Source of the DNA: an uncultured Eubacteriales bacterium | Lineage (GTDB): Bacteria; Bacillota; Clostridia; Oscillospirales; CAG-272 | Reading direction: 5' to 3' | NCBI GenBank assembly: GCA_934433485.1 | Contig: CAKRZR010000021.1 | Span: 1 to 36,130, forward strand | DNA length: 36,130 nt | Program-made: the position numbers and the translations under genes | Shown: positions 23,066 to 31,814 of the stretch, one piece after another | Numbering within the stretch: position 1 is the stretch's first letter | Layout: every line of letters begins with the position of its first letter | Notes under the pieces: generated by a model | What the model was told of the DNA's origin: nothing | What the model saw: the letters and a program-made list of their open reading frames with translations, nothing else | The model's database searches: none

Positions 23066-23317
23066 TTATCCTCCATAGCCGCCCAGTATGTCGCCAAATG
23101 GCACATGATGGGACGACAAGCAGGTGCGCGCCGCCTGGCAATCGCCGTAAATCTCCAAACCGTACGCACAGCCGTGGCGGGTCAGCGAAGGGTCAATGGA
23201 GACAAGCTCCGCGGAAATCCCGCATTTTGCGAGTGTGCGTTTGCCGCGGGAGGCGTAGGTTTGCGACCGCATGGCGATGATGCAGCCGGACATACTCTTT
23301 GATGCATAGCGATCCAT
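23066..23317 (-). CDS. DUF3343 protein, putative sulfur or selenium carrier
   Basis: An 83-residue protein of the DUF3343 family: CIIAMRSQTYASRGKRTLAK near the N terminus, a ferredoxin-like alpha/beta pattern, then LTRHGCAYGLEIYGDC. Cysteines in the HGCAYGLE motif are candidates for carrying persulfide or selenide. The start at 23317 has AGGA nine bases upstream; an in-frame upstream ATG at 23341 adds eight residues unlike the family. It is six bases before the cysteine desulfurase gene, so the two are translated together. Carrier function is a proposal from its repeated association with such enzymes, not shown here. Confidence 0.8.
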   Translation of the reverse strand: MDRYASKSMSGCIIAMRSQTYASRGKRTLAKCGISAELVSIDPSLTRHGCAYGLEIYGDCQAARTCLSSHHVPFGDILGGYGG

Positions 23318-23430
23318 ATTAAAAATCCTTTCTTTTGCCAAAGGATACGCCGAATTGATGTCACAGCGTTCCAGACCTTCATTCTCACCTGGTTTCCCTA
23401 TAGCCTATGCGTCGCGGACGCGTTATGTGA

Positions 23431-23459
23431 TTGACAAGGATAGGTGGATGTGGTATACT
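23431..23459 (+). promoter_or_regulatory. Promoter of the rRNA methyltransferase gene
   Basis: TTGACA at 23431-23436, a 17-base spacer and TATACT at 23454-23459. It gives a leader of under 30 bases and confirms ATG 23493 as the start. Confidence 0.88.
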
Positions 23460-23492
23460 TTTAGCAAGAAACGCTATGCGAGGTATGGAACG

Positions 23493-24881
23493 ATGAAAAC
23501 AGGAGAACAGCTGCGACTGACGATCACGGACGATACGGCAGCGGGAAAAGGCATCGCGCGAATGGAGGAGATGGTCTGTTTCGTAGACGGCGGCGTCACG
23601 GGCGACGTCTGCATGGGTGAGGTCACGAAAATACGCAAAAATTGCGCGATTTGCCGCATGACGGAGCTTTTGACACCAAGCGTGTACCGTGTGCAGCCGG
23701 ATTGTCCTGTGTACGACCGGTGCGGCGGCTGTACTCTGCGCCATGTTACAGCGGAGCACGCCCTGGACTGCAAGCGTCGAGAGGTTGCACAGGCACTGCG
23801 GCGCGTCGGTCTGGTCAAAGTTCCGGTTGCGCCAATCATCGCCACGCCGGAGCACGGGTGCCGCAATAAGGTGCTCTTTCATTTTTCACCACGCACGGCA
23901 TCGGGAGAACGGTCGCTTGGCTATTTTGCAGGGGAATCGCATACGGTGCTGGCGGAAAGCATGGACTGCGCGCTGCTGTCGGCGCGGTTCCGGGAAATCG
24001 CGGCGTTTGTATGCGCGTACGGCAAAAGCAATCCCGCTTTTTGCAGCGAAGACCTGCACGCGCTGTATCTCCGGCAGAACGCGCACGGCAAAACGCTTCT
24101 GACCGTAACGACCGGCGACGAAATGGCGTGTCCTGCCGCATTTTTCGCCTTTGCCGACGCTGTGGATAACGCGTTTCCCGATGCCATAACCGGTGTGCTG
24201 CACGCGGACGATCCGGCTGGCAAAGCAAACGGGCGGCGGGACATGCGCAAATACGCAAGACCACGGTATACACTGCTGCGCGGCGACGGGTATCTGACGG
24301 ACGATTTTCTCGGACTGCGGCTGCGCATTTCCCCGGATGGTTTTTTTCAGGTCAATCACGCCGGAGCTGCCGTTCTTGCCGACGCGGTACTGTCACGTGC
24401 GCGCGCGGTGCTCGCGGGAAAACCACATGCGGATGTGGTCGATCTCTACTGCGGCAGCGGATTTTTCGCGCTGTCTGTCGCAAAGGCGTTCCCGGACGCG
24501 CATGTTACCGGCATTGAGCTGAACGAGGACGCCGTCCGGGACGCCATGCAAAACGCGGTGCAGACCGGCGTGCCTGCTGTCCGGTTCCTCCGCGCAAACG
24601 CAGCAGACGCTTTCGCACGATACGAGAAAACACCGGACCTCGTCATCGTCGATCCGCCGCGCGCGGGACTCGGAGACGCAATGTGCCAAGCGATCCTCCA
24701 TTCCGGCGCCGCGCATGTGCTCTACGTTTCCTGCAATCCGAACACCCTTGCCCGCGATCTGCGCACCCTGCACGACCATGGCTACGAAATCGGCGAAGCG
24801 CAGCCGGTGGATATGTTCCCGCGAAGCGGGCATGTTGAGACGGTATGCCTGTTGTCCAAACTTCAAAGCAAGAATAAATAA
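23493..24881 (+). CDS. rlmD: 23S rRNA (uracil-C5)-methyltransferase, RlmD/RlmCD family
   Basis: Methylates uridine C5 in 23S rRNA using S-adenosylmethionine. The 462-residue product has an N-terminal TRAM-like domain (about 1-60), cysteines C71, C77 and C80 (C-X5-C-X2-C) for a 4Fe-4S cluster, GFFQVNHAGA, SAM-binding VVDLYCGSGFFAL, and the catalytic Cys in YVSCNPNTLARDL (about residue 413). The start at 23493 follows a GAGG site and lies just after the promoter; the upstream in-frame part overlaps the promoter. In Gram-positive bacteria one enzyme of this group often handles both U747 and U1939; which sites this one uses is not readable. The SNF2 gene starts 60 bases downstream. Confidence 0.93.
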   Translation: MKTGEQLRLTITDDTAAGKGIARMEEMVCFVDGGVTGDVCMGEVTKIRKNCAICRMTELLTPSVYRVQPDCPVYDRCGGCTLRHVTAEHALDCKRREVAQALRRVGLVKVPVAPIIATPEHGCRNKVLFHFSPRTASGERSLGYFAGESHTVLAESMDCALLSARFREIAAFVCAYGKSNPAFCSEDLHALYLRQNAHGKTLLTVTTGDEMACPAAFFAFADAVDNAFPDAITGVLHADDPAGKANGRRDMRKYARPRYTLLRGDGYLTDDFLGLRLRISPDGFFQVNHAGAAVLADAVLSRARAVLAGKPHADVVDLYCGSGFFALSVAKAFPDAHVTGIELNEDAVRDAMQNAVQTGVPAVRFLRANAADAFARYEKTPDLVIVDPPRAGLGDAMCQAILHSGAAHVLYVSCNPNTLARDLRTLHDHGYEIGEAQPVDMFPRSGHVETVCLLSKLQSKNK

Positions 24882-24941
24882 TGTTCTGTGCTCTGCCGCT
24901 TCTCACTGCGCATATTCCTCAAATAAGGAGACCAACCACTC

Positions 24942-27900
24942 ATGCTTACCATCAAGAATTTTCGAGCCCACTTTCGATCTGCCATATTGCAGCGCGGGAA
25001 GGAATATGTCCGGCAGGGACGTGTGCGGAATCTGACCTGCTCACCGGACGGAGCAGTGCATGCAACGGTGCAAGGCAGTCAGGAATATCAGGTGCAGATG
25101 CAGGTGTCTCCGGATGGAACCGTCACAAAACCATCCTGCAACTGCCCCTATTCCGACTCCGATTATTGCAAGCATCTTGCGGCGGTTTTCCTGCTGCTTG
25201 AAAAAAAACTCCAACCAAATCCCGCTACAATCAGTTCATCCGGTATCGAAGCGTTGATCCGCCAATACAATGACCGGAAAAGCGAGGTGGAAGCACTGAC
25301 ATACACCGAAAAGGTTCGGATCATTCCGATTCTGAGTTATTTTTATGATCTGAAATACGAGCTCAAAATCGGAAAAAGCAGGATGTACACAGTCGGAAAC
25401 ATTCAAAAGCTCTACAGCAACTTCCAGCACCATCTCACGCAAAAATACGGGAAAGAACTGGAATTTCGACATACGTATGAAGCTCTTGACGAAAAGAGCC
25501 GAGAACTCCTGGAATTTTCATTTCTTGCGCTGCATTATGGGCAAAGCTATTCTTTTTCCGACCGATCCGTTTCCCTGAAAGGGATCGTGCTGGATCGCTT
25601 TTTTGAGCTCATCCGAAACGACACCATATCCTTCGAGGAAAAAGACTGTTCGATTCGGTTTGAAGATCCCAAGCTCACATTTACCATTACTCCGGCAAAA
25701 AATGATCGGTTTCAGCTGGGCGCGGATTCCGCACTCAGACTTCTCGGCATAGGAGAGCAGCACGCGTGTTTTCTGGATCCGCAAACCGATACACTCTACC
25801 TGACCACCCCTCGCTTTACAAAAACAGTCCTCGATCTGTTTTCTTATCTGTCCAAAAACAGTGAGGTATATATTTCCAAAGCGGATGTTCCCGCGTTCTA
25901 TACAGCGGTCATCAAGCCAATGCGGGACCTTGTGCACTTTGCGGGATTGGAAGCACTGGATGCGTGGATACCGCCGGATATGGTCCCGCAGCTCTATCTG
26001 GACTATGGCGCGGACAATGAAATCATCGGCAATCTTACCTTCTCATACGGTGACAAAACCATCTCTGCTTTTGATACCTCACAGTCTCCCAAAATGCACT
26101 TTGACCCCGTTGCGGAAAATCGCGTGATAGAACAGGTCCTGCGTTATTTTTCCAGGAATCTGACAAGTGTACAGCATCCGCTTGTCATTGTGGATTCCGA
26201 CGCGATCTATGCCTTTCTGACAGAGGGACTGCCCGAGCTCTCCCGACAGATGGAAGTGTATGCCAGTGAGCGGTTAAAGCGCCTCTCCATTCGACCGCCC
26301 GTCAAAGCAAAAGTCGGCATCCACCCCGCAGGGAATTTGCTGGAGCTGAGCATTTCCGACGAGAACTATTCCACTGAGGAATTGCTCGCGCTCCTCGGTG
26401 CTTATCGCAAAGGCGTAAAATATCATCGTCTGAAAGACGGCTCCTTTGCCTTACTCGACAATTCCGTTGCGGAGCTGAATGAGTTGGCTGAAAATCTGAA
26501 TCTGAAAGACCGGGATTTTCTGAAGGAGCACATCGAAATTCCGCAATACCGGATGCTCTATCTGGACAGCCTGGCGAATGGAAAGAGTGTTCGTATGCAG
26601 CAGAGCGGAGATTTCCGACAGATCGTCAAAGACTACCGGGACAAGCTGGAGGATTCCGCCGACGACTGCATTCCGGATTCTCTGCAAACCATCCTGCGCG
26701 ATTATCAAAAAAAAGGATTCCGTTGGATGCACACCATCTCCGCTTATGGGTTCGGCGGGATCCTGGCAGACGATATGGGGCTTGGTAAAACCTTACAGGC
26801 GATTGCGCTTTTGCTGGACGCCAGGCAGCAGTCCACGGAGCATGTGGTCAATCTCATCGTCTGCCCTTCGTCCCTGACGCTGAACTGGGTGAGCGAAATC
26901 GAAAAATTCACGCCCCAGCTGCAGGCGGTCGCGGTGGTCGGAACTGCCGCGGTACGGGATAAGCTGATCTCTCAAATACGGGAGTATGATATTGTCATAA
27001 CCTCCTACTCCGCACTGACAAGAGATATTGCGAAGTATGAGGGCATTCGCTTTCACTATCACCTGCTCGATGAAGCACAGTATATCAAGAATCATACCAC
27101 ACAGATGGCAAAAGCGGTCAAAGCGATCCAATCCGATATTCGTTTTGCCCTGACCGGAACGCCGGTGGAGAACAGTCTTGCGGAGCTGTGGAGTATTTTT
27201 GATTTCATCATGCCGGGGTATCTCTTCGACTATGCGCATTTCAAAAAGCACTTTGAGGCGCCGATTGTTTCCGAAAAAAGTGAAAGCGCGACCCACGGAC
27301 TGCAAAAAAGCGTCTCTCCCTTTGTTCTGCGGAGACTAAAAAAAGATGTTCTGAGCGAATTGCCGGACAAAATTGAAACGGTACTCGTGTCGCAAATGGA
27401 AAGCGAGCAACGCAAGCTCTATGACGCGAACGTGGCGTTGGTAAAGCGGGAAATGGGCGTCATTTCGTCCGGCATGCCGCAGGAAAGAATCAAAATTCTT
27501 GCCATGCTGACCAAACTGCGGCAAATTTGCTGCGACCCTGGTCTGATCTATGAAAACTTCACCGGAAAAAGCGCCAAATTGGAACAATGTATGGAGCTGA
27601 TCGGCACCTGTCTGGCGTCCGGACATAAAATTCTCCTGTTTTCTCAGTTTACCTCGATGATAGACAGAATCGCGAATCGGTTGAAAGCAGAAGGCATCTC
27701 CTACTACACCCTGACCGGCAGCATGAAGGCACAGGAACGCATCCGGCTGGTCAATGCCTTCAACGAGGATGATACCAATGTCTTCCTGATTTCTCTGAAA
27801 GCGGGCGGAACCGGGTTGAATCTGACCGGCGCGGACATCGTCATTCACTACGACCCATGGTGGAACCTCTCTGTCGAAAACCAGGCCTCCGACCGCGCTT

Positions 27901-28076
27901 ACCGCATCGGACAGACAAAGAATGTACAGATTTACAAGCTGATCGCCGATCGTTCCATTGAGCAAAGTATCCTGCGCCTGCAACAGAGCAAGGCGGATCT
28001 GTCGAATCTTGCAGTTGGCGGAGAAGCGGACATCACACGCATGTCGGCAGACGAAATACTGGACCTGCTGGAGTGA
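24942..28076 (+). CDS. SWIM zinc finger-SNF2 family helicase/ATPase
   Basis: A 1044-residue nucleic-acid translocase. A SWIM zinc finger is at residues 66-78 (C66-X-C68, C76-X-H78), followed by the SNF2-associated region (about 100-570), then the SNF2 motor: DDMGLGKT (about 609), LDEAQYIKNH (about 709), TGTPVENSLAELWSIFDF, and the C-terminal helicase lobe with LFSQFTSMIDRIA and GGTGLNLTGADIVIHYDPWW. Domain order and length are normal for the bacterial SWIM-SNF2 group, whose cellular role is poorly known. Base composition and codon use appear more AT-leaning than in neighbouring genes, which may indicate separate origin. AAGGAG precedes the start by 11 bases; rlmD may be co-transcribed. Confidence 0.93.
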   Translation: MLTIKNFRAHFRSAILQRGKEYVRQGRVRNLTCSPDGAVHATVQGSQEYQVQMQVSPDGTVTKPSCNCPYSDSDYCKHLAAVFLLLEKKLQPNPATISSSGIEALIRQYNDRKSEVEALTYTEKVRIIPILSYFYDLKYELKIGKSRMYTVGNIQKLYSNFQHHLTQKYGKELEFRHTYEALDEKSRELLEFSFLALHYGQSYSFSDRSVSLKGIVLDRFFELIRNDTISFEEKDCSIRFEDPKLTFTITPAKNDRFQLGADSALRLLGIGEQHACFLDPQTDTLYLTTPRFTKTVLDLFSYLSKNSEVYISKADVPAFYTAVIKPMRDLVHFAGLEALDAWIPPDMVPQLYLDYGADNEIIGNLTFSYGDKTISAFDTSQSPKMHFDPVAENRVIEQVLRYFSRNLTSVQHPLVIVDSDAIYAFLTEGLPELSRQMEVYASERLKRLSIRPPVKAKVGIHPAGNLLELSISDENYSTEELLALLGAYRKGVKYHRLKDGSFALLDNSVAELNELAENLNLKDRDFLKEHIEIPQYRMLYLDSLANGKSVRMQQSGDFRQIVKDYRDKLEDSADDCIPDSLQTILRDYQKKGFRWMHTISAYGFGGILADDMGLGKTLQAIALLLDARQQSTEHVVNLIVCPSSLTLNWVSEIEKFTPQLQAVAVVGTAAVRDKLISQIREYDIVITSYSALTRDIAKYEGIRFHYHLLDEAQYIKNHTTQMAKAVKAIQSDIRFALTGTPVENSLAELWSIFDFIMPGYLFDYAHFKKHFEAPIVSEKSESATHGLQKSVSPFVLRRLKKDVLSELPDKIETVLVSQMESEQRKLYDANVALVKREMGVISSGMPQERIKILAMLTKLRQICCDPGLIYENFTGKSAKLEQCMELIGTCLASGHKILLFSQFTSMIDRIANRLKAEGISYYTLTGSMKAQERIRLVNAFNEDDTNVFLISLKAGGTGLNLTGADIVIHYDPWWNLSVENQASDRAYRIGQTKNVQIYKLIADRSIEQSILRLQQSKADLSNLAVGGEADITRMSADEILDLLE

Positions 28077-28195
28077 GACAGTAAAGCCGAAACAGGTGAT
28101 TAGACTTGAAATGACAGGCTCTGAAAATTCCCCTCAATATATCGAAAAAATGGGCAAATTGTAATGGCTTTTCTGAAATAAACAGATCATATGCC

Positions 28196-28230
28196 AGAAA
28201 GGATGGAGAAACTCCATCCTTTCTATTTAT
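28196..28230 (+). terminator. Terminator after the SNF2 gene
   Basis: A 13-bp perfect stem (AGAAAGGATGGAG with CTCCATCCTTTCT) with an AAA loop, followed by an AT-rich, T-leaning stretch. It also separates the convergent iron-type operon. Confidence 0.8.
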
Positions 28231-28270
28231 ATTCGCGTTTTTCCTGTGTCTGTCGATGCGATTCGTTTTT

Positions 28271-29434
28271 TCAGAATGTCAGATCCGGGTAGAGGTATCC
28301 GGCGAGAACCTTATATGCCTCGGCAAAGCGGCTGTTCGGCTTGTTGTGGAATAAGCTCTTTTCGAGATAGAATACCTTGCCGTTCTGTACCGCGGTGAGG
28401 GACTGCCAGACCGGATTGTCGCCGTATAAGGACGCCACCAGTGCTTCCGCGTCCTCTTTGCCGGCATGGCACTGTACGAGAATGATATCGGGATCCGCCG
28501 CAAACACGGTTTCCAGATTGATGTCCAGTCTCTCCGCTTCCGCCGCGCCTTCCCACTCGTCCACGATATTCTTCGCGTGCATGGCGTCGATCATACCGCC
28601 GACTACGGTACCGGAGGTATTCGCCTGCAGATTGTCCGCGGAGGAAAACATGGAGAACACGCGCGGGGTATTCTCCGTCGGGCAAGCGAGCAGCACGTCC
28701 ACTACCTCATCCAAAGACTTGAGCGCGACCTCTTCCCACAGCTCCGTATGTCCGGTCAGATTCGCGAACACCTTGAACCACATAAGGTAATCGGAGAAAT
28801 CGTTGTAGCGCATCGCGATCACCGGAATGCCTGCCGCTTCCGCCGGTGCTTCGATCGTCTTGTAGCCGCTCATTGCCGTAGAGCAGATGATGAGATCGGG
28901 CTGCAGCGCGACGATGGTCTCGGTATCCCACTTTTTGCCGGAGGAGGAGGTCGCCACTGTGGTCACGCCCGCATCTGCGGTAATATCCCGTCCGATATAC
29001 TCCTCATAGAGCGCAACGGACGAATCGCCGCCGATCAGTCCCGCCACTTCTCCGCCTGCCTCATACCAGAGCGTTGTGAAGCTGGCATAGAGATTGACCA
29101 CTTTTTGTGGATTTTTCTGTATGGTAACGCTGTCCTTCCCCGACGCGTCTGTGAACGTAACGGAATCCTCATTGACGACCACAGCGTCCGCTTTTTCGAG
29201 GAAAGACGCGCGCAGTGCCTCGGCAGCCGCTGTGTCAACGGAATCCGTCTCCGCAGCTTCTGTATCCGTTTGTGCAGCGGTATCCGCGTTTGTATCCTCC
29301 GTGGTATCGCCGACGGTTTCCACATTTGCGGATGTATCGGGAGCTTGTGTTTCGGTGTCGGCACTCTGTCCGCAGGAGACAAACGCGCCGAGCAAGAGCC
29401 CTGCCGTAAGAACTAAGGTCAGGAATTTTTTCAT
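28271..29434 (-). CDS. Iron/tetrapyrrole-type ABC importer binding lipoprotein
   Basis: A 387-residue extracellular lipoprotein of the class III (BtuF/FhuD/TroA) binding-protein type. A lipoprotein signal ends at Cys21 (GAFVSC), followed by a long Thr/Asp/Ala/Glu-rich linker (about 22-75), then the domain: QKVVNLYASFTTLWYEAGGE, ETIVALQPDLIICS, AADPDIILVQCHAG and the C-terminal NGKVFYLEKSLFHNKP. Such proteins carry chelated iron, haem or corrinoids. It is the last gene of a five-gene operon, 60 bases after the ATPase, and the operon's promoter carries a DtxR/IdeR-like box, favouring an iron-linked ligand. Haem, siderophore or cobalamin cannot be told apart from sequence alone. Confidence 0.88.
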   Translation of the reverse strand: MKKFLTLVLTAGLLLGAFVSCGQSADTETQAPDTSANVETVGDTTEDTNADTAAQTDTEAAETDSVDTAAAEALRASFLEKADAVVVNEDSVTFTDASGKDSVTIQKNPQKVVNLYASFTTLWYEAGGEVAGLIGGDSSVALYEEYIGRDITADAGVTTVATSSSGKKWDTETIVALQPDLIICSTAMSGYKTIEAPAEAAGIPVIAMRYNDFSDYLMWFKVFANLTGHTELWEEVALKSLDEVVDVLLACPTENTPRVFSMFSSADNLQANTSGTVVGGMIDAMHAKNIVDEWEGAAEAERLDINLETVFAADPDIILVQCHAGKEDAEALVASLYGDNPVWQSLTAVQNGKVFYLEKSLFHNKPNSRFAEAYKVLAGYLYPDLTF

Positions 29435-29494
29435 GGTTTTTTGCTATCCTTTCTTTATGGAACATTTATATCCTCCGCCAAACGCGGGAATACA

Positions 29495-30265
29495 TCAATT
29501 GGGAATGAAGAACGGGCAGTCGTGCGCTTCGTCTCTTGTGACCGTCGCGTCAATGCCGAACAGCGCGCGCAGATTTTCCGGGGTCAGTACCGTGCCTGGC
29601 GTGCCGGAGGTATAGACGTTTCCGTCCCGGATCGCCGCTAAAATATCCGAATACCGTGCCGCGAGATTCAGGTCGTGCAGCACCATCAGAATTGTGATGC
29701 CAAGCGTACGGTTCAAATGACGCACCAGCTCCAAAACCTCCATCTGGTATCCGATATCCAAATACGTCGTCGGCTCGTCAAGAATGAGAATCTCCGGCTC
29801 CTGCGCAACGGTCATCGCGATCCACGCCCGCTGTCTCTCACCGCCCGAGAGTGTGGCAAGCGGTTGTTCAGAGAGCGGTTCCAAGCCCGTCATGCGGATC
29901 ACCTCCGCGATGATCTTCCCATCGGCTTTGGTCAGTCCGCATCCCGCACGCCGATAGGGGTACCGCCCATAGGAGACAAGCGTACGCACATCGATATCAG
30001 GCGGTGAAGTGTGCACCTGCGCGAGATACGCGATCCTCCTCGCAAGCACTTTAGCAGGATATGTTCCGATTGGTTTGTCGTCCAGTGTGCAGAAGCCCGA
30101 TTTGGGTGTGACCGCGCGGGGAATGATTTTGAGCAGCGTCGATTTTCCGCAGCCGTTTTGCCCGATCAGCGTCATGATCTTCCCTTTCGGTACCTCCAGC
30201 GTCAAATGCGACAGGATCGTTTTCTTCCCGTACTGGACGGATACATTTTGAAATCCGAAATACAT
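29495..30265 (-). CDS. Iron/tetrapyrrole-type ABC importer ATPase (FecE/FhuC type)
   Basis: A 256-residue ATPase with Walker A GQNGCGKST (about residue 36), Q-loop YLAQVHTSPPD, signature LSGGERQRAWIAM, Walker B ILILDEPTTYLDIGYQ and switch His in MVLHDLNLAARYSD, all standard for FecE/FhuC/BtuD proteins. It starts one base after the permease stop (TGA C ATG), so translation is likely coupled. It powers the FecCD-type permease gene just upstream in the same operon. Confidence 0.93.
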   Translation of the reverse strand: MYFGFQNVSVQYGKKTILSHLTLEVPKGKIMTLIGQNGCGKSTLLKIIPRAVTPKSGFCTLDDKPIGTYPAKVLARRIAYLAQVHTSPPDIDVRTLVSYGRYPYRRAGCGLTKADGKIIAEVIRMTGLEPLSEQPLATLSGGERQRAWIAMTVAQEPEILILDEPTTYLDIGYQMEVLELVRHLNRTLGITILMVLHDLNLAARYSDILAAIRDGNVYTSGTPGTVLTPENLRALFGIDATVTRDEAHDCPFFIPN

Positions 30266-30266
30266 G

Positions 30267-31268
30267 TCAGTTTCCGTCCTTTCCGCGCGACCGCAGGAGA
30301 AAGAGGAAGAACGGCGCGCCGATAAACGAGATGATAATGCTCACCGGGACCTCTCCGGGCGGCATAATCACCCGTCCGATGGTGTCGCAGATGACGATCA
30401 GAGAAAAGCCAAGGAAAATGGACGCCGGGAACAAATACCGATAGTCCGAACCAACGAGGAGTCTGGCGATGTGCGGTACGATGAGCCCGACAAAGCTGAG
30501 CATACCGACCGCAGCGATCGCCGCACCGGACAGAAGCGAGGACACCGCGATAAGGAGGAACCGAAACAGCTCCGTCCGCAGTCCGAGCGCGTTTGCCGTT
30601 TCGTCTCCGAGCATCAGGATATTCATTTTGGACGGCAAAAAGAGGCATACAAGCAGTCCCGCAAGCGCGTACGGAAAAATCATCTGGAAGCTCTTCCAGC
30701 CACAGCCGTTCAGTCCGCCGACAAGAAACCCCGACGCGTTTCCAAGCGATTCGGCAAAAAGCGTTTTGATGATATCGTTGAAGGCGCCGAACAACGCGGA
30801 CACCGCCATACCGGACAGGATCATGCGCACCGGACTCACGCCCTTCTGATACGCGAGCGCGTAGATGAGCATCGTGGTCACAAATGCGCCGACAATAGAG
30901 CCGATCGGAAGCAGATACGAATAGGCGGGAAACGCGACAAGGGTCAGATATCCGACAAAGCTCGTGCCGCCGGTCACGCCGATGGTGGACGGAGAAGCAA
31001 GATTGTTCCGCATCACACCCTGCAGCACACAGCCGGACAGCGCGAGACATATCCCCACCAGCCCGCCTGTCAGGATCCTTGGAAAACGCAGGTTCCAGAT
31101 GATGAGCCGCGACGGCGAGCCGTCGTCCACGAATATGGCACGCAGCACCTCACGCGGAGTAAACTCGATCGTGCCGATGCCGACGCAGAACACCACCGCA
31201 AGGACGCTTACGGCAAGGAGCACGCCAATCACGACAACGGCACGGATGCGCTTTTTCATCCCAGCCAT
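30267..31268 (-). CDS. Iron/tetrapyrrole-type ABC importer permease (FecCD family)
   Basis: A 333-residue FecCD/BtuC-type permease, about ten membrane helices. Typical segments: LRFPRILTGGLVGICLALSG, GCVLQGVMRNNLASPSTIGV, GLIVPHIARLLVGSDYRYLF and CDTIGRVIMPPGEVPVSII. Only one permease gene is present, so the channel is probably a homodimer, as in BtuC2D2. It starts three bases after the flavodoxin stop and abuts the ATPase, consistent with a single operon. Confidence 0.93.
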   Translation of the reverse strand: MAGMKKRIRAVVVIGVLLAVSVLAVVFCVGIGTIEFTPREVLRAIFVDDGSPSRLIIWNLRFPRILTGGLVGICLALSGCVLQGVMRNNLASPSTIGVTGGTSFVGYLTLVAFPAYSYLLPIGSIVGAFVTTMLIYALAYQKGVSPVRMILSGMAVSALFGAFNDIIKTLFAESLGNASGFLVGGLNGCGWKSFQMIFPYALAGLLVCLFLPSKMNILMLGDETANALGLRTELFRFLLIAVSSLLSGAAIAAVGMLSFVGLIVPHIARLLVGSDYRYLFPASIFLGFSLIVICDTIGRVIMPPGEVPVSIIISFIGAPFFLFLLRSRGKDGN

Positions 31269-31271
31269 GTC

Positions 31272-31772
31272 TTATGCGTCCTTCAGGAAATCGCGTACCG
31301 CCGCACGACAGCCCGCGAGATCGTTTTCGTCCGGATGTCCCTGCGAGAGCTTCTGCCGCTCGAAATGCGCCTGGGTAATTTTGCCGTCCCGCAGCTTTTT
31401 TCCGGTTCGCGCAAGGTCGATCGCGCCCTGGCAAAGATAGTGTCCAAGGAGCGTATTGTCCTCCGCGGCAAGGGCGGACACGCGGGCAAAGACGTCTTTG
31501 CCGTGCTTTGTATCCGGTGCCACACCGAGCGAACCGATCACAATGAGCCGCTTCCCATACAGTCTCCGGATCAGCGCGATCGTATCGGGATCCGCGCTCC
31601 CCTTGTCACACCAATAGGCGAGAACGAACGTGTCAAAGGTGTCGATCACCTCGTCGTTCACATAGCGGATGTTGTACGGTCCCGCGTGTTCGGGCAGAAC
31701 AGAGGCAGCGGCTTCTGCGAGCTTGAAGGCGTTTCCGGTGATGGTCGAGAAGATTATTACGGTTTTTCCCAT
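31272..31772 (-). CDS. Flavodoxin-family protein in the iron-type operon
   Basis: A 166-residue FMN-binding flavodoxin-like protein. The FMN phosphate loop reads FSTITGNAFKLAEA (TITGN at residues 10-14), followed by DTFVLAYWCDKGSADPDT and a core strand KRLIVIGSLGVAP. It resembles the small flavodoxins that sit near tetrapyrrole or haem genes in gut Clostridia. It lies between cbiK and the permease (42 and 3 bases), which suggests it supplies electrons for iron release or tetrapyrrole reduction in the same pathway. That role is inference; no radical-SAM haem-opening enzyme is in the window. Confidence 0.82.
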   Translation of the reverse strand: MGKTVIIFSTITGNAFKLAEAAASVLPEHAGPYNIRYVNDEVIDTFDTFVLAYWCDKGSADPDTIALIRRLYGKRLIVIGSLGVAPDTKHGKDVFARVSALAAEDNTLLGHYLCQGAIDLARTGKKLRDGKITQAHFERQKLSQGHPDENDLAGCRAAVRDFLKDA

Positions 31773-31814
31773 TGTGGTTCCTTTCGTATTGTGGGGATTC
31801 TTTTTGTACGGTTT

